Below are positions 32,135 through 34,462 of a DNA stretch of 34,462 nt, piece by piece; position 1 is the first letter of the stretch, and the number at the start of each line of letters is the position of its first letter. The notes under the pieces are model-generated. The model worked only from the letters and a program-made list of their open reading frames with translations, had not been told where the DNA came from and searched no databases. The DNA lies in assembly GCA_934101275.1 (NCBI GenBank), contig CAKOQM010000010.1, positions 1 through 34,462 on the forward strand, written 5' to 3'. The position numbers were made by a program, and so were the translations under genes. The DNA is from an uncultured Bacilli bacterium. GTDB taxonomy: Bacteria > Bacillota_I > Bacilli_A > RF39 > UBA660.

Positions 32135-32441
32135 ATGTCATCTTTACCATACGATTAATGAGTTTGCCATAATAAAGACATTTCTTCTCACTAATATATT
32201 TCTTTTTATAAGCAAATTCAAAATAAAAATCAAGCATACTTAAATTTGTAACAATTTCCTTTTGTAAACTTTCTTTATCTTTTAACATATTTGCATACGT
32301 TATTTGTTTTAATACTTCATAACTTGTTTTATAAATACTATCTTTTAAAACTTTTTCTCCCTTTGGAAAATAAATCAAAACTTCATCCAGTCCAAAAATA
32401 AAATTTTTTATTTCTACAATAAGTCTTAAATCACTATTCAT
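32112..32441 (-). CDS. avd: Avd-like DGR accessory protein
   Basis: A 109-residue, helical, basic protein of the Avd/23S-rRNA-intervening-sequence four-helix family by size and pattern (LRLIVEIKNFIFGLDEVLIYFP, SYEVLKQITYANML, LSMLDFYFEFAYKKKYIS, GKLINRMVKMTYGW). Avd forms a pentameric barrel that binds the reverse transcriptase and template RNA in DGRs. I chose ATG 32441, which overlaps the stop of the MutS-like gene, over an upstream in-frame TTG. Its 3' end overlaps the reverse transcriptase, so three accessory and enzyme genes are translationally coupled. Confidence 0.8.
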   Translation of the reverse strand: MNSDLRLIVEIKNFIFGLDEVLIYFPKGEKVLKDSIYKTSYEVLKQITYANMLKDKESLQKEIVTNLSMLDFYFEFAYKKKYISEKKCLYYGKLINRMVKMTYGWTKNK

Positions 32442-32799
32442 CAAAAACCAACTTTTCAAATTCTTTTAAAAGTTTATCTAATTTTACTTCATCAAAAGTA
32501 TTCAATTTATTAATAATTTTATTTACTCTTTCTGCTAATATAATTTTATTTTGAGCCTTTATTAAGTACTTTTCATAATTATCATTTTCATTATTATTTC
32601 TAATTAGTTTTTCATCCGTTTGAAGACTATAATTTATCTTTTTTTCTTCTAACATATTTAAAACCTTTGCCAAGGCATTATTAGGAAAAGAAACACGATT
32701 ATCTTTAATTTTATAGCCAAATAAATAATGAAGAATGACAGCATCTTCATTAAAAACATCATAAAACAAACCATTTCTTCTTATTTTTAACTCAACCAC
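32434..32799 (-). CDS. MutS-domain-I-like (MSL) DGR accessory protein
   Basis: A 121-residue protein starting VELKIRRNGLFYDVFNEDAVILHYLF, closely related to the orphan at 27613 and similar in pattern to MutS domain I. Start GTG 32799 was chosen because AGAGGA lies six bases upstream and because the paralogue begins at the same point. A longer in-frame reading to 32874 would run through a strong RNA hairpin. The second half is charged and helical (KLDKLLKEFEKLVFDE). The position between TR and avd fits the MutS-like accessory genes described for some DGRs; its biochemical role is unknown. Confidence 0.7.
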   Translation of the reverse strand: MVELKIRRNGLFYDVFNEDAVILHYLFGYKIKDNRVSFPNNALAKVLNMLEEKKINYSLQTDEKLIRNNNENDNYEKYLIKAQNKIILAERVNKIINKLNTFDEVKLDKLLKEFEKLVFDE

Positions 32800-32816
32800 A
32801 TTAATCCTCTTTTCAC

Positions 32817-32861
32817 GTATACAGTGATAGGAAAGCCACGTATGACTTTCCATCTGTATAC
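32817..32861 (-). ncRNA. Strong hairpin downstream of TR (distal)
   Basis: GTATACAG (32817-32824) pairs with CTGTATAC (32854-32861). After an internal loop GGAAAG (32830-32835) pairs with CTTTCC (32846-32851), closing a 10-base loop. It lies about 100 bases downstream of TR in the transcribed direction, where the spacer RNA needed for cDNA priming is found in the Bordetella phage DGR. Functional assignment is inference. Confidence 0.65.
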
Positions 32862-32911
32862 CCCTTTGAAGCAATAATTGTTTCTGGATAAGTAATGTCC
32901 TTTAGACTCAC

Positions 32912-32935
32912 ATAATATGACCTTGATCATATTAT
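32912..32935 (-). ncRNA. Hairpin immediately downstream of TR
   Basis: A perfect 9-bp stem ATAATATGA/TCATATTAT (32912-32920 with 32927-32935) with a six-base loop, 23 bases past the TR end. It is probably part of the structured template RNA. Confidence 0.65.
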
Positions 32936-32958
32936 CCACATTTTTAAAGGGCTACCAA

Positions 32959-33063
32959 AAGGGCGAACCAAACCGGCATTGTTCGCATTGTTGTTGTTGA
33001 CATTGCCAGTGTTGTTGACGTTGAACACATTGTTAGCATTCGAAGAGTTCGCGTTCGGAGAAA
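32959..33063 (-). repeat. DGR template repeat (TR), 105 bp
   Basis: Aligned without gaps to the VR at 33580-33684. On the coding (minus) strand TR has 31 adenines; 18 are replaced in VR, and only one of the 19 differences is at a non-adenine (C to A). Read in the VR frame, TR contains 15 AAC/AAT codons, the classic DGR template design. In AAY codons no adenine change can create a stop. It lies two bases after the stop of the 94-residue protein and before the two hairpins. Confidence 0.95.
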
Positions 33064-33064
33064 T

Positions 33065-33349
33065 TTATCGATACTTACCCAATATATTACAAAAAGAAGC
33101 TAAATATAAATACTTAAAATAATTATTTGTAACATCATCATATTTAGATACAATATCTAAATTATCAATAACAATATAATTAATATGCTTCTTTTGTAAC
33201 CAATTTAATTGATATTTACAACTAGAACAGAAGTTCATCATAATATCTTTATCAAGACCTTCGTACTTATACCCTGAGTTTGTTTCAAACACAATCAAAT
33301 ACTCTGGATACATTCTCTTAATAAACTTGTATCTATTGAATCTACTCAT
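33065..33349 (-). CDS. Divergent MutS-like accessory protein between VR target and TR
   Basis: A 94-residue basic protein. Its second half, NWLQKKHINYIVID then NNYFKYLYLAS, parallels NMLEEKKINYSLQ then DNYEKYLIKAQ of the MutS-like protein at 32434, and EYLIVFETNSGYKYEGLDKD recalls the FYxxF segment. I therefore read it as a second, strongly diverged member of that family in the cassette. GGTGAT precedes the ATG. It sits in the usual place for a DGR accessory gene, between the target and TR, and ends two bases before TR. Confidence 0.55.
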   Translation of the reverse strand: MSRFNRYKFIKRMYPEYLIVFETNSGYKYEGLDKDIMMNFCSSCKYQLNWLQKKHINYIVIDNLDIVSKYDDVTNNYFKYLYLASFCNILGKYR

Positions 33350-33365
33350 TTACTATCACCAAGAC

Positions 33366-33404
33366 CTTGTCAAAACTTCTCTTTGAAGGGGAAGTTTGGA
33401 CAAG
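33366..33404. repeat. Long hairpin between target gene and DGR cassette
   Basis: CTTGTC and AAACTTC (33366-33379, one unpaired A) pair with GAAGTTT and GACAAG (33391-33404): 13 pairs with one mismatch and an 11-base loop. There is no T run, so it is not an obvious terminator. Confidence 0.6.
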
Positions 33405-33459
33405 AACTGAAGACTTTTCTTACGTCTAAATTCTTCCTGATTGTTCTTTTATTTCATCG

Positions 33460-33492
33460 GGCTCGGCTGGTCGTAAACCCCAGCGGCGAGCC
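33460..33492. repeat. GC-rich hairpin downstream of the VR gene
   Basis: GGCTCG (33460-33465) pairs with CGAGCC (33487-33492) and GCTGG (33466-33470) with CCAGC (33480-33484), with a two-base bulge. It is far more GC-rich than its surroundings. It lies 88 bases downstream of VR. DGR targets often carry a hairpin or cruciform just after VR, though usually nearer than this. Confidence 0.65.
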
Positions 33493-33505
33493 ACCCTCGT
33501 TCCCG

Positions 33506-34462
33506 CTACCCAATCTCGTATGGATTTTCAAGTGTTCCTTCACCGCCTAAAATCGACGTTTTCGATATCAGATATACCGAAGGGCGAACCAAACCGGCAC
33601 GGTACGCAAGTTTGCCGTTGACAAGGCCAGTGGTGTTGACGAAGAACACAGCGTCAGCATCCGAAGAGTTCGCGACCGGAGAAACTGTCCATTGCCAATC
33701 GCTTGAATTATAAAGCCAATCATTATTTTTACAGTCACTATAAGAACTATCACCCCATTTAAATAAAGGATTATTTAAACAACTTGTTCGATTTCTTGTA
33801 CTTCCGCCACTCGTGGCGTAACCGTAATCACTTGGATACATTAAACCTATTTTGCCATTCCATGTCGTTGTTCTTGTTACCGTATCATTACAATAATTGC
33901 CTGACGTACATATTTTTCCATTATTGCTACTTCTTTCGTAACTATAAAAATGACTTGTTAGACCATTACTTGCTGATGTATAACTATTTGTTCCATTTGT
34001 TCCTGTATTCCATAATGTGTTCCCTACTAAATTTTTTAAATTCGTTTTTAAGCCGGTTGTAGTAAAATCACAGGCTGTTGTTCCATTATTAGTGCTAGAA
34101 TAACAGTTTCCAGAACTATTATTGTAGTACAAGGAACCACCAACACTTTCACTTTCATAGCCTGGATTTAAAAGTTTCATTAAATCAGCTTGACTCCATT
34201 CATTGACACCACAACCACTATTTACTGATGACTCTGAAGAGTCCCATGAATAGTTTCCTATTGACTCATTTCTTATTAATTTTACTCTTGTTTCTTTTTT
34301 GCCTGTGCCATCATCGATATTATTCATAACACCTATAATACGCCAAATTTCATTATCTATTTTCACATAGTTACATGGGTTTTTTCCAACATATCTTAAA
34401 TTGTTATCACTCGTTCCATCATAAGCTAAAGTATACGTACAACTATCACTTGTTTTATCTGG
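33506..34462 (-). CDS. DGR target protein with variable C-terminal region, 5' end beyond window
   Basis: The reading frame is open to the right edge, so the 318 visible residues are a C-terminal part; the GTG at 34366 is an internal Val, not the start. It opens with CTYTLAYDG, NNLRYVGKNPCNYV and NEIWRIIGVMNNIDDG, then Ser/Asn/Gly-rich sequence with paired cysteines, and a Trp-rich segment WLYNSSDWQWTVSP just before VR. VR covers about residues 260-294 and ends in AGLVRPSVYL, followed by GGEGTLENPYEIG. VR near the C-terminus, ending in a GxxRPxxYL strand, fits a C-type-lectin/FGE-like binding fold used by DGRs. The protein is probably surface-exposed. The N-terminus, and so the export signal, is outside the window. 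Confidence 0.85.
   Translation of the reverse strand, partial: PDKTSDSCTYTLAYDGTSDNNLRYVGKNPCNYVKIDNEIWRIIGVMNNIDDGTGKKETRVKLIRNESIGNYSWDSSESSVNSGCGVNEWSQADLMKLLNPGYESESVGGSLYYNNSSGNCYSSTNNGTTACDFTTTGLKTNLKNLVGNTLWNTGTNGTNSYTSASNGLTSHFYSYERSSNNGKICTSGNYCNDTVTRTTTWNGKIGLMYPSDYGYATSGGSTRNRTSCLNNPLFKWGDSSYSDCKNNDWLYNSSDWQWTVSPVANSSDADAVFFVNTTGLVNGKLAYRAGLVRPSVYLISKTSILGGEGTLENPYEIG
33580..33684 (-). repeat. DGR variable repeat (VR), 105 bp
   Basis: The VR lies inside the target gene. Compared with TR, 11 of 15 Asn codons are changed by adenine substitution (to Val, Asp, Asp, Ala, Phe, Thr, Leu, Gly, Leu, Tyr, Arg), one to Lys by a C-to-A change, and three are unchanged. The last 24 coding-strand bases, including GCCGGTTTGGTTCGCCCTT, are identical in TR and VR and are the likely initiation-of-homology end; the sequences diverge right after (CGGTAT in VR, TTGGTA in TR). 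Confidence 0.95.

Noticed and set aside
34366..34462. GTG at 34366 as the start of the DGR target gene
   Set aside because: The frame stays open to the window edge with family-typical sequence (CTYTLAYDG, NLRYVG), so the true start is outside the window.

Overview
The window looks like chromosome from an AT-rich, monoderm, spore-forming Bacillota, probably an uncultured gut lineage of Bacilli or Erysipelotrichia type (an inference from content, not a search). TGA is used as a stop (many ATGA stop/start overlaps), so this is the standard bacterial code and not the mycoplasma code. Sporulation is indicated by a spoIVA 5' fragment and a cotY/cotZ-type coat gene with a sigma-K-like promoter.

Region 1 (about 0.5-18.2 kb, all on the minus strand, read from high to low coordinate) is a large envelope machine. 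It starts with a membrane-anchored wall hydrolase with SpoIID-like, lysozyme-like and NlpC/P60 parts, a lipoprotein and a VirD4/TraG-type coupling ATPase. A 383-bp non-coding gap with a promoter follows. Then come a signal-peptide/TM protein, a 1211-residue Cys-rich exported protein, a small membrane-anchored protein, two SAF-domain (CpaB/RcpC) proteins, a TadA/CpaF ATPase, TadB and TadC, two small Cys-containing pilin-like proteins with their own near-consensus promoter, two TadE/TadF-like proteins and a TadZ/CpaE-like protein with a degenerate P-loop. The locus thus joins a Tad-type pilus to a type IV secretion coupling protein and a CwlT-like hydrolase, with no visible relaxase, VirB4, secretin or prepilin peptidase.

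Region 2 (18.2-24.2 kb) is mostly housekeeping: DUF368 lipid-carrier transporter, mutY, a CPBP protease, a metallophosphoesterase with altered metal-site motifs, an unknown 438-residue protein, cotY and a TM-anchored PTS EIIB-like protein.

Region 3 (24.2-31.0 kb) is accessory and partly decayed: an IS30-type transposase remnant, two paralogous AAA/DUF4143 ATPases each with a strong promoter and nearby palindromes, a SEDS protein, an orphan MutS-like small protein and an AAA/PD-(D/E)XK pseudogene with two nonsense codons and a frameshift.

Region 4 (31.1 kb to the right edge) is a diversity-generating retroelement (DGR): target gene with variable repeat (VR), a divergent MutS-like protein, the template repeat (TR), structured RNA, a MutS-like accessory protein, Avd and a reverse transcriptase. 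TR and VR are each 105 bp and differ at 19 positions, 18 of which are adenine in TR. The TR carries 15 AAY codons. The reverse transcriptase is broken by an apparent one-base deletion in a T run, so the cassette may be recently inactivated, or the base may be a sequence error.
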